The notes below the pieces were generated by a model that worked only from the letters and a program-made list of their open reading frames with translations, was not told where the DNA came from and made no database searches. From contig MEGH01000002.1 in assembly GCA_001725415.1 (NCBI GenBank), forward strand, positions 111,442 to 175,441: a stretch of 64,000 bases of DNA, written 5' to 3'. Both the position numbers and the translations under genes were made by a program. The stretch comes from Pseudonocardia sp. SCN 73-27. Its GTDB lineage: Bacteria > Actinomycetota > Actinomycetes > Mycobacteriales > Pseudonocardiaceae. Positions 47,827 through 56,654 of this stretch are shown here, piece by piece. Position 1 is the first letter of the stretch, and each line of letters opens with the position of its first letter.

Positions 47827-48791
47827 CCGTCGAGGAGCGCGAACGGCCGGTGCGGGCTGTCGCAGGGGCGTGGCGGCGCGGCCGGCTCCTCGCCGCCGCG
47901 GCGGTGCTGCTCGCGCTGGTCCTGCTGCTGCACGGGCTGGTCCCCAACGCGGTCGGGAACGTCGGCAGCCTGGTGGAGACGTTCCTGCCGTGGCTGGGCC
48001 TGGGGGTCCCGCTGCTGCTCCTCGGCGCGCTGGTGCGCCGGTCGGCCACCGCGGCGGTGGCCGCGGTGCTTCCCGTCGTCGTATGGCTCGGCATGTTCGG
48101 GGGCACGGTCGTCGAGAAGTCCCGCCCGGTCAGCGGCACCGGGCTGACCGTGGTGAGCCACAACGTCGGCGCCGCCAACCCCGACCCCGCCGGCACCGCC
48201 CGCGACCTGGTCGCCTCGGGTGCGGACGTGGTGGCCCTGCAGGAGCTGACCTGGAACGCCCGGGCCACGTACGAGCACGTCCTCGGCGGCAGCTACCCGT
48301 TCCACGTCGTCATGGGCACGGTCGGGCTGTGGAGCAGGCAGCCGCTGACGGACACGCGGCCCGTCGACGTCGCGATGGACTCGACGCGCGCGCTGCGGGC
48401 CACCGTGGCGACGGCCGACGGCCCGCTGACCGTGTACGTCGCGCACCTCGGGTCGGTGCGGGTGTTCCCGCGCAACGGGTTCTGGACGGAGAGCCGCGAC
48501 GGCGGCATCCAGGCGCTCGACCGCGCGCTCGCCGCCGACCGCAGCGAACGGGTGGTACTGCTCGGCGACCTCAACGGCACCGTGGTCGACCGCGCGTTCG
48601 CCGGCCTGACGGCACAGCTGCAGCCGGTCCAGGAGACGGCCGGGGCCGGTTTCGGGTTCACCTGGCCGGCGTCGTTCCCGGTGGTGCGCTCGGACCAGAT
48701 CCTCGTCCGCGGCCTCACCCCGGATCGCGCGTGGGTGTTGCCGCCCACCGGGTCCGACCACCGGCCGGTCGCGGCGACGGTCAGCCCGTGA
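47823..48791 (+). CDS. Membrane-anchored endonuclease/exonuclease/phosphatase-family protein
   Basis: A 322-residue protein. Three membrane helices occupy about 20-95 (LLAAAAVLLALVLLLHGLV, LGLGVPLLLLGALV, AAVLPVVVWLGMFGG). The EEP-fold domain then has VVSHNVGAANPD, VVALQELTW (metal Glu), VLLGDLNGTV and the final GSDHRPVAATV with the catalytic Asp-His. Such extracellular enzymes cleave phosphodiesters of nucleic acids, lipids or phosphoinositides. The ATG at 47823 overlaps the VanY stop. Its 3' end overlaps the convergent gene at 48781 by 11 bases. Confidence 0.87.
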   Translation: MTVEERERPVRAVAGAWRRGRLLAAAAVLLALVLLLHGLVPNAVGNVGSLVETFLPWLGLGVPLLLLGALVRRSATAAVAAVLPVVVWLGMFGGTVVEKSRPVSGTGLTVVSHNVGAANPDPAGTARDLVASGADVVALQELTWNARATYEHVLGGSYPFHVVMGTVGLWSRQPLTDTRPVDVAMDSTRALRATVATADGPLTVYVAHLGSVRVFPRNGFWTESRDGGIQALDRALAADRSERVVLLGDLNGTVVDRAFAGLTAQLQPVQETAGAGFGFTWPASFPVVRSDQILVRGLTPDRAWVLPPTGSDHRPVAATVSP

Positions 48792-49176
48792 GCGAGCGGA
48801 CGTAGCACTCGCGCGCGAGCAGCAGGTCCCGGACCTCGCCGAGGAGGTTGTCGAGAAACTCGGCCCGGTACGTCGAGTCCGTCACCGCCAGGGCGCCGAA
48901 GAGTCCGAACAGGACGAACACGGCGACCGCCAGGACGGCGACCTGGATGAGCTGGGCGACGAACAGCAGCCCGACGACGTTGAGCCGCTGCCGCCCGTGC
49001 ATCGGTGTCGGCTCCGGTGCGCCCCCGCCCGGCAGCCGCGTCGCCCACGCCAGGACGGTGAAGGGCAGCATCCGGGCCAGGGCGGTGCCGGGCTTCGCGC
49101 CGCGGATCAGCCACGGCGCGACCTCGCGGAGGAACCAGCGCTCCACCTCGTGACGGGTGGGGTCCGGCGCGATCAT
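48781..49176 (-). CDS. Hypothetical membrane protein
   Basis: A 131-residue unrecognised protein. An N-terminal soluble part (RHEVERWFLREVAPWLIRGAKPGTALARMLPF) precedes one or two membrane helices (LNVVGLLFVAQLIQVAVLAVAVFVLFGLFGALAV), followed by an acidic helix with EVRDLLLARECYV. I use the ATG at 49176 since the frame start at 49212 has no ribosome site. Its last 11 bases overlap the end of the convergent phosphodiesterase gene, so antisense interference between the two mRNAs is possible. Confidence 0.65.
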   Translation of the reverse strand: MIAPDPTRHEVERWFLREVAPWLIRGAKPGTALARMLPFTVLAWATRLPGGGAPEPTPMHGRQRLNVVGLLFVAQLIQVAVLAVAVFVLFGLFGALAVTDSTYRAEFLDNLLGEVRDLLLARECYVRSLTG

Positions 49177-49220
49177 GCGCGTATCGTGCCGGGTCGCCGC
49201 GGCCGTGGGCACCCCGACAC

Positions 49221-49261
49221 CACGAGACCTCCGGGCGATGTGGCTGCCCGGAGGTCTCGTG
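49221..49261. terminator. Perfect 16-base hairpin downstream of katG
   Basis: CACGAGACCTCCGGGC (49221-49236) pairs perfectly with GCCCGGAGGTCTCGTG (49246-49261) around a nine-base loop. It begins 30 bases after the katG stop in the direction of katG transcription. It is the strongest hairpin seen in the window and almost certainly the katG terminator. Confidence 0.85.
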
Positions 49262-49291
49262 TGCGTTCAGGCCCGCAGTGTCACTGCAGGA

Positions 49292-51493
49292 TCACCGCAG
49301 GTCGAACCGGTCCAGGTCCATGACCTTGGTCCAGGCCGCGACGAAGTCCTGCACGAACCGCTCCTTGGCGTCGTCGGAGGAGTAGACCTCCGCGATGCCA
49401 CGCAGGATCGAGTTCGAGCCGAACACGAGGTCGGCGGCGGTCGCCGTGCGGACGACCTTGCCGTTCGCGTCGCGACCCTCGTAGACGCCGGCCTCGTCGG
49501 TCGACGTGTTCCACTCGACGCCGAGGTCGAGCAGGTTGCGGAAGAAGTCCTGCGACAGGACGCCCGGCGTGTCGGTGAAGACGCCGTGCTGCGCGCCACC
49601 GGTGTTGGCATCGAGCACCCGCAGACCGCCGACCAGGACCGTCAGCTCCTTGGCCGACAGCTCCAGCATGTAGGCGCGGTCGACGAGCAGCGTCTCCGGG
49701 GAGAGCTTCACGTCGGGGGCGATCCAGTTGCGGAAACCGTCGGCACGCGGCTCCAGGTACTGGAACGTGTCGGTGTCGGTCTGATCCTGCGAGGCGTCGG
49801 TGCGGCCCCCGCTGAACGGCACGGAGACGGTCACGCCCGCGTCGGCCGCGGCCTTCTCGACGGCGGCCGAGCCGGCCAGGACGATCGTGTCGGCCAGGGA
49901 GACGGGCTTGCCGAACGCGCCGCGCACCTCGTCGAGCTTCGCGATGACCTCGGCGGTGCCGGCGTTGACCGCCCAGCTCGCCTGCGGCTCCAGGCGCAGG
50001 CGGGCACCGTTGGCGCCACCCCGCTTGTCGGTGGTGCGGAACGACGCGGCCGACGACCACGCCGTGTGCACCAGCTGCCCGACCGTGAGGCCGGAGGCGA
50101 GGATCTGCTTCTTCAGCTCGGCGGCATCGGCGTCGGACAGCGGCGCGTGCTCGGCGGCCGGGATCGGGTCCTGCCAGAGCTGGACCTCCTCCGGAACCCA
50201 CGGGCCGACGTAGCGCGAGACCGGGCCCATGTCGCGGTGCAGCAGCTTGAACCAGGCACGGGCGTAGGCGTCGGCGAACTCGGCGGGGTTGTCGCGGAAG
50301 CGCTCGGAGATCGCGCGCAGCCCCGGGTCGACGATGAGCGCCATGTCGGCGGTCGACATCATGGGCGGGTTCTTCTTGCCCTCGATGTGCGCGTCCGGCA
50401 CGACCTCCTGGCCCGACGCCTCCTTCGGCTGCCACTGCTTGGCGCCGGCGGGGCTGGTGGTCAGCTCCCACTCGTAGCCGAACAGGGTGTCCCAGTAGCT
50501 GTTGTCCCACTGGGTGGGCGTCGGGGTCCAGGCGCCCTCGAGACCACTGGTGACGGTGTCGGCGCCCTTGCCGGTGCCGTTCTCGTTGCGCCAGCCGAGG
50601 CCGCCGGCGTGGACCGGGCAGCCCTCCGGCTCGGGGCCGACGAGGTCGGGGTTACCGGCGCCGTGGGCCTTGCCGAAGGTGTGGCCGCCCGCGATGAGCG
50701 CGACGGTCTCCTCCTCGTTCATCGCCATCCGGCCGAACGTGACGCGGATGTCGTGGCCGGACGCGAGCGCGTCACCCGAGCCGCGCGGGCCCTCCGGGTT
50801 GACGTAGATCAGGCCCATGGTGACGGCGCCGAGCGCGCCCTCGAGCTCGAGCGGCTCCTCGCCGTTGTAGCGCTCGTCGCCGAGCCAGTCGTCCTCCGGA
50901 CCCCAGAAGACCTCGTCGGGCTGCCACACGTCGGGGCGGCCGAAGGCGAAGCCGAACGTCGTGAAGCCCATGTCCTCGTGGGCGACGTTGCCGGCGAGGA
51001 CCAGCAGGTCGGCCCAGGACAGGCTGCGGCCGTACTTCTGCTTGACCGGCAGGAGCAGGCGACGCGCCTTGTCGAGGTTGCCGTTGTCGGGCCAGCTGTT
51101 GAGCGGGGCGAAGCGCTGCGCGCCCTCACCGGCGCCGCCGCGGCCGTCGTGCTGACGGTAGGTGCCCGCGGCGTGCCAGGACATGCGGATGAACAGCGGG
51201 CCGTAGTGGCCCCAGTCGGCCGGCCACCAGTCCTGCGAGGTGCGCATGACCGACACGATGTCGGCCTTCACGGCGTCGAAGTCGAGCTGCGCGACGGCCT
51301 TCTTGTAGTCGAAGTCGTCGCCCAGCGGGTCGGACTCGCGCGAGGTGCGGGTGAGAACGCTCAGGTCGACCTGATTGGGCCACCAGTCGCGGTTGGTGCG
51401 CGGCCGGTGATCGGAGTGGTCCGTCGGTCCGGCGAGGGCCGGGTTCTCGCTCTCGCTGCGGCTCGCGGTGGTGTTGTCGCTCTCGGGGGGCAC
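49292..51493 (-). CDS. katG: Catalase-peroxidase KatG
   Basis: A 733-residue bifunctional haem enzyme that removes hydrogen peroxide. The distal site is R103, W106, H107 ([11 protein letters not shown]). The Met-Tyr-Trp adduct would be W106-Y230-M256 (LIYVNPEGP and RMAMN). The proximal His is H271 in [11 protein letters not shown]. The C-terminal half repeats the fold without haem ligands ([28 protein letters not shown]). Length and motifs match mycobacterial KatG, which also activates isoniazid. I use the GTG at 51493, with AAGGA upstream. It follows the furA gene by 68 bases on the same strand, the usual furA-katG operon. Confidence 0.97.
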   Translation of the reverse strand: MPPESDNTTASRSESENPALAGPTDHSDHRPRTNRDWWPNQVDLSVLTRTSRESDPLGDDFDYKKAVAQLDFDAVKADIVSVMRTSQDWWPADWGHYGPLFIRMSWHAAGTYRQHDGRGGAGEGAQRFAPLNSWPDNGNLDKARRLLLPVKQKYGRSLSWADLLVLAGNVAHEDMGFTTFGFAFGRPDVWQPDEVFWGPEDDWLGDERYNGEEPLELEGALGAVTMGLIYVNPEGPRGSGDALASGHDIRVTFGRMAMNEEETVALIAGGHTFGKAHGAGNPDLVGPEPEGCPVHAGGLGWRNENGTGKGADTVTSGLEGAWTPTPTQWDNSYWDTLFGYEWELTTSPAGAKQWQPKEASGQEVVPDAHIEGKKNPPMMSTADMALIVDPGLRAISERFRDNPAEFADAYARAWFKLLHRDMGPVSRYVGPWVPEEVQLWQDPIPAAEHAPLSDADAAELKKQILASGLTVGQLVHTAWSSAASFRTTDKRGGANGARLRLEPQASWAVNAGTAEVIAKLDEVRGAFGKPVSLADTIVLAGSAAVEKAAADAGVTVSVPFSGGRTDASQDQTDTDTFQYLEPRADGFRNWIAPDVKLSPETLLVDRAYMLELSAKELTVLVGGLRVLDANTGGAQHGVFTDTPGVLSQDFFRNLLDLGVEWNTSTDEAGVYEGRDANGKVVRTATAADLVFGSNSILRGIAEVYSSDDAKERFVQDFVAAWTKVMDLDRFDLR

Positions 51494-51561
51494 GTCAGTC
51501 CTTCCTCGGTGGTTGCCGGTCCCCGGGGGACCGGCCGGCATGTCGCGGACGGTGGGACGGA

Positions 51562-51996
51562 TCAGGTACCGGCGGACAGGGCCTGGCAGGCGGGGCAGAC
51601 GCCCCAGTACACGACCTCGGCCTCGTCGATCTGGAAGCCCGCCGAGTCGGAGGCGGTCAGGCAGGGCGCGTCGCCCGTGGCGCAGTCGACGTCGTTCACC
51701 GCGCCGCAGGTGCGGCACACGAGATGGTGATGGTTGTCGCCGACCCGTGCCTCGTACCGGGCGACCGAACCCGCCGGCTGGAAACGGCGGATCAGCCCGG
51801 CGTCGGTGAGCACCCGCAGGACGTCGTACACGGCCTGGTGCGACACCGATCCCAGCCGCTCCCGGGTCGCCGCGATCAGGCTGTCCGTGTCGGCGTGCGG
51901 ATGGTCGAGCACCGCAGCCAGCACCGCCCTGCGCGGCCCGGTCACGCGCAGCGAGGCGTCACGGAGGGACTGCTCGATCTGCGCGCGGCTCTGCAC
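51562..51996 (-). CDS. furA: Fur-family regulator FurA
   Basis: A 144-residue metal-dependent repressor. The winged helix is at about 12-82 ([57 protein letters not shown]). The dimer/metal part has the [19 protein letters not shown] segment with a CxxC, and a second pair CPACQ at the C-terminus, as in zinc-stabilised Fur proteins. It precedes katG and probably represses both genes until oxidised, as known for mycobacterial FurA. The start is the GTG at 51996; the longer open frame upstream covers the promoter region and is Arg/Pro-rich. Confidence 0.93.
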   Translation of the reverse strand: MQSRAQIEQSLRDASLRVTGPRRAVLAAVLDHPHADTDSLIAATRERLGSVSHQAVYDVLRVLTDAGLIRRFQPAGSVARYEARVGDNHHHLVCRTCGAVNDVDCATGDAPCLTASDSAGFQIDEAEVVYWGVCPACQALSAGT

Positions 51997-52027
51997 GTCG
52001 CCGATTCCAGCACGAAGACCTGACTGG

Positions 52028-52040
52028 TTCAATTCAAAAG
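52028..52040. promoter_or_regulatory. AT-rich FurA-box-like sequence ahead of furA
   Basis: TTCAATTCAAAAG lies 32 bases upstream of the furA GTG and is one of few AT-rich stretches here. Streptomyces and mycobacterial FurA bind such AT-rich elements over the furA promoter. The repeat symmetry is imperfect, so the exact box is uncertain. Confidence 0.4.
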
Positions 52041-52106
52041 AGGAACTGTGCGCCGAGCGGTCCGGGCGTCTCGTGATTCGTCTTCGGGACTGCTCGCGAC
52101 GAGAGC

Positions 52107-52310
52107 GTGCGCCGCCGCCTCGGCCCCGACCCGTCCGCAGCGGTGACGGAGGCGGCGCACGGGGCGTGGACGACGTTCGTCGCCACCGGCGACCCCGGCT
52201 GGGACGCCTACGCCCTCGACCGGCGCACCATCGGGCTGATCGCCGAGAAGGCAGTCGGTGTCCCCGACCCGAACCGGGCGGAACGGCTGCTGTGGGAGGG
52301 CGTCCGGTAG
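52107..52310 (+). pseudogene. 3' remnant of a type B carboxylesterase gene
   Basis: Sixty-seven codons ending at 52310 read like the last part of carboxylesterases: [20 protein letters not shown], then [14 protein letters not shown] and [10 protein letters not shown]. The intact esterase at 61699 has the same kind of ending (HGAW-like AW..FANDGDPGWPTFD). The serine and acid domains are missing, leaving only the tail. It stands between furA and the transporter gene. Confidence 0.6.
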
Positions 52311-52451
52311 TTCGACCTCGGTCGATCGGGGGACGCGCGGGTCGACCGCGTGCCCCGTCCACCGGCCGATCCCGGGCGGCCCCGCGCGGCGCGAACCTTG
52401 GTTCACCAAACGGCCGAACCCCGACCGTCGTGACCAGGAAGAAGGCCCGTC

Positions 52452-53777
52452 ATGGCCATCGCCACCCTGCCGACCGGTACTCCGGCCGCCCCCTCCGCGC
52501 CGGTCCCGCACCGGATCGACCGCCGCGTCGCCCTCGCCGGGCTCACCGGCACGATGATCGAGTTCTACGACTACTTCATCTACGGCACGGCCGCCGCACT
52601 CGTCTTCAACAAGGTCTTCTTCCCCCACCTCAGCCCGACGATGGGTGCGGTCGCCGCGCTCGCCACGCTGGCCGTCGTCTTCGTGTTCCGGCCGCTCGGC
52701 TCGATCGTGTTCGGCCACGTCGGCGACCGGCTGGGCCGCAAGCGCACGCTGGTCATCACGCTCACGCTGATGGGCGTGTGCACCGTCGGCGTCGGCCTCA
52801 TGCCGGGGGCGGCGACGATCGGCTGGGTCGCACCCGTGCTGCTGGTGTTGTTCCGCGCCGCGCAGGGCTTCGCCGTCGGCGGCGAATGGGCCGGCGCCGC
52901 GCTCTTCACCTCCGAGAACGCCGCCGACGGACGCCGCGGCCGGCTGACCATGTACCCGCAGCTCGGCGCCTGCGTCGCCTTCGCGTTGGCCTCGCTGACC
53001 TTCCTGATCGTGAACCTGAGCATCGGCGAGACCAGCGACGCGTTCATCGCCTGGGGCTGGCGCATCCCGTTCCTGCTCAGTGCCGTGCTGATCGCCGTCG
53101 GCCTCTACGTGCGGCTGCACACCGGCGAGACGCCCGTCTTCACCGACGCCCAGCGCAACGGCGACACCACCAAGGCCCCGTTCCTCGACGTGTGGCGCCG
53201 CCAGACCCGCACGATGCTGCTCGTCATCGGCGTCACCACCGGCATCTTCGGCGCCATGACCGTCGGCTCGGTCTACCTCACCACCTACGCGACGACGACC
53301 CTGCACATGAGCATGACGACGATCCTGCTGATCGACGCCCTCGCCGCCCTCGCCGCCTGCGTGACCACCGTGTTCGCCTCGGTCATGTCCGACCGGATCG
53401 GCCGCCGCCGCATCGTCCTCGCCGGCTCGGTCGGCCTGGCCGTCTGGTCGCTGGTGTTGTTCCCGCTGATGAACGTCGGCACCCCGCTCGCCGTCGGGAC
53501 CGCGGCGGTCGTGCTGCTCGCGCTGATCGGTGTCGCCTACGGCCCGCTCGCCGCCTACCTGCCGGAACTGTTCGCGACGCGCTACCGCTACTCCGGCGCC
53601 GGCGTCAGCTACAACCTCGGCGGCGTCGCGGGTGGCGCGGTGGTCCTGCTGATCGCGGCCCCGCTGAGCGCCGTGTGGGGCGGCGTCGGCCTCGGGATCT
53701 ACCTGGCGGTGATGCTGGTGGCCGGCATCGGCTGCCTGCTCGCCCTCCCGGAGACCCGGGACCGCTCGCTCGTCTGA
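52452..53777 (+). CDS. MHS-family (ShiA/ProP-like) proton symporter
   Basis: A 441-residue MFS transporter with about twelve membrane helices. The first helix has the MHS hallmark MIEFYDYFIYGTAAALVF. The loop after helix 2 has GHVGDRLGRKRTLV, the major-facilitator signature, repeated weakly as SDRIGRRRIVL before helix 8. The central loop GGEWAGAALFTSENAADGRRG is typical of metabolite:H+ symporters that import dicarboxylates, aromatic acids, shikimate or betaines. The ATG follows AGGAAGAAGG. It stands alone, so the substrate cannot be inferred. Confidence 0.9.
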   Translation: MAIATLPTGTPAAPSAPVPHRIDRRVALAGLTGTMIEFYDYFIYGTAAALVFNKVFFPHLSPTMGAVAALATLAVVFVFRPLGSIVFGHVGDRLGRKRTLVITLTLMGVCTVGVGLMPGAATIGWVAPVLLVLFRAAQGFAVGGEWAGAALFTSENAADGRRGRLTMYPQLGACVAFALASLTFLIVNLSIGETSDAFIAWGWRIPFLLSAVLIAVGLYVRLHTGETPVFTDAQRNGDTTKAPFLDVWRRQTRTMLLVIGVTTGIFGAMTVGSVYLTTYATTTLHMSMTTILLIDALAALAACVTTVFASVMSDRIGRRRIVLAGSVGLAVWSLVLFPLMNVGTPLAVGTAAVVLLALIGVAYGPLAAYLPELFATRYRYSGAGVSYNLGGVAGGAVVLLIAAPLSAVWGGVGLGIYLAVMLVAGIGCLLALPETRDRSLV

Positions 53778-53799
53778 GGCTCGGCCCGACGCCCGGGGG

Positions 53800-54816
53800 T
53801 CACCGCGACAGTCGCGGTGGCCCTCGCCGCTGTGCTGCGGTGACGTCGACGTACGCCGCGGCGAACCGCTCGATCGTCGCGAGGCAGACGTCGGCGGGCT
53901 GGAACGACCCGGCGGCCCAGGTCTGCAGCCAGGAGCCGAGCCCGAACGCCGGGGCCCGGCGGTAGCGCGACCAGACGTCGGCGGGACGGTGGCCGAGCGC
54001 GGCGAGGTAGTCCTCCAGCAGCGCCCGCTCGTGCTCGCGACGGTCGGCGACCGACAGGCTGGACACGACGAAGTAGCCGACGTCGTGGGCCCAGCTGCCG
54101 GACCGGACCAGCTGCCAGTCGTAGAACCCGATCCTCGTGCCGACGGTGTAGGTGTTGCCGGGATGCGGGTCGCCGTGCAGCAGCGTCTGCGGGCCGGTCG
54201 CCGCGATTCGTGCCCATCCGCGGAAGTCCCGGTCGAGCCGGGCGCCGTCGACGCCCAGCCGGAGCCCGTTGCGCCGCAGCTTCAGCGCCGCGTGGACGAA
54301 CCCGCCCCGCACCACGGGTGACCACGCCGGGCCCAGCCGCCACGGCCGCACGAACGCCGGCAACGGGCCGTCGAGGTGCCGCGCGTGCAGGGCGGCGAGC
54401 TCGCGCAGCCCGGCGGCGACCCGGTCCACGGTCAGTGGCACGAGCGCGCTGTTCGGACGGGCCCCGCGCAGGGTCACGTCCTCCATCACGACGACCGTCG
54501 CGAGCCGGCGGCGGTCAGTCGCCGCGGCGTGGAAGGCGGGCCGCTCCAGCGGCAGGTCCGGTGCGTGCCGTACGAGGTCGGCCTCCGCCTCGCGGGCGCC
54601 GAGCGCGGTGAGGGCGAGCCTGCCGAGCAGTCGTCCGGTGCGCTTGACGAACACCCGCGCGGGCCCGTTCCCGGACGCGTACTCGACCTCGACGACGGCG
54701 CGCGAGTTCGTCCCGTCGACGACGTCGGTGACGCGGACGGCGGTCACCGTGCGGCCCAGCGCCGTGCTCATCCAGGACGGCGTCACCGACGACCAGTCCC
54801 GGGGCACCGTCAGCAC
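53800..54816 (-). CDS. Aminoglycoside-phosphotransferase-like kinase
   Basis: A 338-residue member of the APH/choline-kinase superfamily. The N-lobe has RVFVKRTG with the nucleotide-binding Lys. The catalytic loop is LLHGDPHPGNTY with H214 and D216, and the metal Asp is D233 in GFYDWQLVRSG. Many relatives in actinobacteria phosphorylate small metabolites or acyl-CoA precursors rather than antibiotics, and some are fused to acyl-CoA dehydrogenases. It ends eight bases before the PaaK-like gene starts its own stop, and both are on the same strand. A joint function in activating a small acid is possible. A short hairpin (53801-53819) overlaps its stop codon. Confidence 0.8.
   Translation of the reverse strand: MLTVPRDWSSVTPSWMSTALGRTVTAVRVTDVVDGTNSRAVVEVEYASGNGPARVFVKRTGRLLGRLALTALGAREAEADLVRHAPDLPLERPAFHAAATDRRRLATVVVMEDVTLRGARPNSALVPLTVDRVAAGLRELAALHARHLDGPLPAFVRPWRLGPAWSPVVRGGFVHAALKLRRNGLRLGVDGARLDRDFRGWARIAATGPQTLLHGDPHPGNTYTVGTRIGFYDWQLVRSGSWAHDVGYFVVSSLSVADRREHERALLEDYLAALGHRPADVWSRYRRAPAFGLGSWLQTWAAGSFQPADVCLATIERFAAAYVDVTAAQRRGPPRLSR
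53801..53819. terminator. Short hairpin at the 3' end of the kinase-like gene
   Basis: CACCGCGA (53801-53808) and TCGCGGTG (53812-53819) form an 8-base stem with a three-base loop. It overlaps the kinase stop codon, 23 bases after the stop of the convergent transporter gene. It could end both transcripts; no T-tract is present. Confidence 0.4.
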
Positions 54817-54823
54817 GGACGGA

Positions 54824-56197
54824 TCATCGCGCCAACGGGACGAACCTGCGCAGCTTCCCCGTCGCCTCGTGCCGCGGGATCCGCCCGACGACGCGCACCG
54901 AGATCATCGCGGCCGCCAGCCCGTGCGGCGCAACCGATGCCGCCAGCGCGGCCGCGACCGCGTCGACGTCGGGCGTGCCGACGACCAGCACCTCGGCCCC
55001 GTCCGGTGTCTGGTGCACCTGGTACTCGGAGATCGCCGCGTCGGTGCCCAGTACGTACCGGAACGCGGCCGCCGGGACCGCGGCGCCGGGGTAGCGGAAG
55101 TCGTCGTCGCGGCGCCCGTCGATCGATGCGACCCGCGGCATCGCGCTTCCGCACGGGCACCGCCCCGGCAGCAGCGTGACCTCGTCACCGAGGTCGTAGC
55201 GCAGGAACGGGAACGCGTAGCCCGCCAACCCGGTCGCCAGCGTGCGCTCGGCGGGCTCGTCGGGGCCGACGGGGCGGCCGTCGCCGTCGACTCGTTCGAG
55301 GATCACCTCGTCGGCGCAGACGTGCAGGCCCTCGCCCTCCCCGCAGCCGACGGCCTGCACCCCGATCTCCGTCGACCCCCACAGGTTGTGAACGGGCGCG
55401 CCCCACGCGGCGGCGATCGCGGCGCGGTCGTCGTCGGTGAGCGGTTCGGAGTTGGTGCTGAGCCGCCCGGGCGTGATGTCGAGCCGGCCCGCGACGACCT
55501 CCCGCGCCAGCCGCCCGACCACCGACGCGTACCCGACGAGATGTGTCGGCCGCGCCGCGGCCACCGCCGCCCGCACCTCCTCGAACGGGGCCGCCGCGGG
55601 GATCACGACCGTCGACATGTCCGGGTCGGTGGCGACGTCGAACAGCGGGGTGCTGGCGTGTGGCGGGCTCCCGGCCGCCAGGACCGCGAGGGTCGACGGG
55701 CCCGACCGGCCGGCGCGGCGGTCGGCGCGGACCTGCCAGCGCCACGCCAGACAGGCGAGGGTCACGAACTGGTCCCAGCTCCACACGTAGACGCCGCGCA
55801 CGCCCGTGGACCCGCCGGAGCTGAACACCTGCAGGCCGTCGGGGGAGTAGGAGAACCACTCCTGGGTCGACAGCACGTGCTCGGCGGCGGCGCGGTCGAT
55901 GCGCGGGGTGGTGACGATCGCGTCCCACTCGCCCTGGGCGTCGCCCTTGAGCATGGGCGGGATCCGCGCGAGGTCGGCGACGGTCGCCGTGGCCGGGTCC
56001 ACATCGGACAGTCGTACGGCGTGGAACGGTGACCGCTCCCTCGCGAACGCGAGCAGGGCGCGCAGCCGCTGCGTCCGGTACCGCTCGATGCGCTCCGGCG
56101 ACCAGTCGAGCCGGACGACGTGGTCCTCCAACGAAGCCCGGACCGCTGCGAGGTGCCCCCCACGCAGACGCTCGTAGGCCGCCCTCGGGTCGGTCAT
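54824..56197 (-). CDS. PaaK-like AMP-forming acyl-CoA ligase / adenylase
   Basis: A 457-residue adenylate-forming enzyme of the phenylacetate-CoA ligase type. The nucleotide loop is SSGGSTGVRG at 126-135, the LTDDDRAAIAAAWGAPVHNLWGSTEIG region supplies the ATP-contact motif, and FLRYDLGDEVTLLPGRCPCG has the RYDLGD motif and the CxCG typical of PaaK. The C-terminal GRIPRHEATGKLRRF has the mobile catalytic Lys. It activates a carboxylic acid, probably aryl or acyl. The gene downstream encodes a kinase-like protein eight bases later. I use the ATG at 56197; the longer frame to 56275 lacks conserved sequence. Confidence 0.82.
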   Translation of the reverse strand: MTDPRAAYERLRGGHLAAVRASLEDHVVRLDWSPERIERYRTQRLRALLAFARERSPFHAVRLSDVDPATATVADLARIPPMLKGDAQGEWDAIVTTPRIDRAAAEHVLSTQEWFSYSPDGLQVFSSGGSTGVRGVYVWSWDQFVTLACLAWRWQVRADRRAGRSGPSTLAVLAAGSPPHASTPLFDVATDPDMSTVVIPAAAPFEEVRAAVAAARPTHLVGYASVVGRLAREVVAGRLDITPGRLSTNSEPLTDDDRAAIAAAWGAPVHNLWGSTEIGVQAVGCGEGEGLHVCADEVILERVDGDGRPVGPDEPAERTLATGLAGYAFPFLRYDLGDEVTLLPGRCPCGSAMPRVASIDGRRDDDFRYPGAAVPAAAFRYVLGTDAAISEYQVHQTPDGAEVLVVGTPDVDAVAAALAASVAPHGLAAAMISVRVVGRIPRHEATGKLRRFVPLAR

Positions 56198-56543
56198 GTG
56201 CCCAGTGTGGACCGTGGCGTGGACCCGGTCGAGAGCCGAACGGCGCTCCCGGCGGTCAGGGCGGGGATCACCCACTGCAGCACCCGCAGCTGCTGCTGGG
56301 CGGTGGCGGCGTCGGACGGCGTCGACTCACCCGGGACGGTGGCACCCTCCGTGGGCCGTCTACCCGCCTTCGCGGCCGGTGCACGGTCGCGATCGCCGAG
56401 TCCCTCACCGGGGTCTCGTGTCGTCGGACCCGGGGAAGGTGTGCGCCGAGCGGTGATCGTGACCCTGGCGCTGCTGCCGGCGGCCCTGTGTCCCGGGGCA
56501 CGCGCAGTCGATCTCCCGCCTCTTTCAACGTATAGCGCACGGG
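56198..56543. other. Spacer between the PaaK-like and rph genes
   Basis: About 350 bases lie between the divergent PaaK-like and rifampin phosphotransferase genes before the rifamycin-associated element begins. No frame in it has recognisable protein character. A TATAGC at about 56531 might be a minus-10 for the rph transcript. Confidence 0.4.
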
Positions 56544-56562
56544 GGGACTTGCGGCAAGACCC
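56544..56562. promoter_or_regulatory. Rifamycin-associated element (RAE)
   Basis: GGGACTTGCGGCAAGACCC is a 19-base inverted repeat with core CTTGCGGCAAG. This core and length match the rifamycin-associated element described upstream of rifamycin-inactivating genes in actinomycetes. It lies 92 bases before the start of the rph gene. Known RAEs mediate induction by rifamycins, so drug-induced expression of the phosphotransferase is expected. Confidence 0.85.
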
Positions 56563-56654
56563 GGTCGGTGGCGCAGACTCTGCGCCCGACGCCGGGACCT
56601 GCACGGATACCCGGCGCCGGGACAGTGGCCGACGCACGCTGGGGGACGCGGTAC

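Noticed and set aside
52452-53777. Whether the MHS transporter serves the aromatic cluster
   Set aside because: It is more than 40 kb from the catabolic genes and has no shared promoter motif, so the link cannot be supported.
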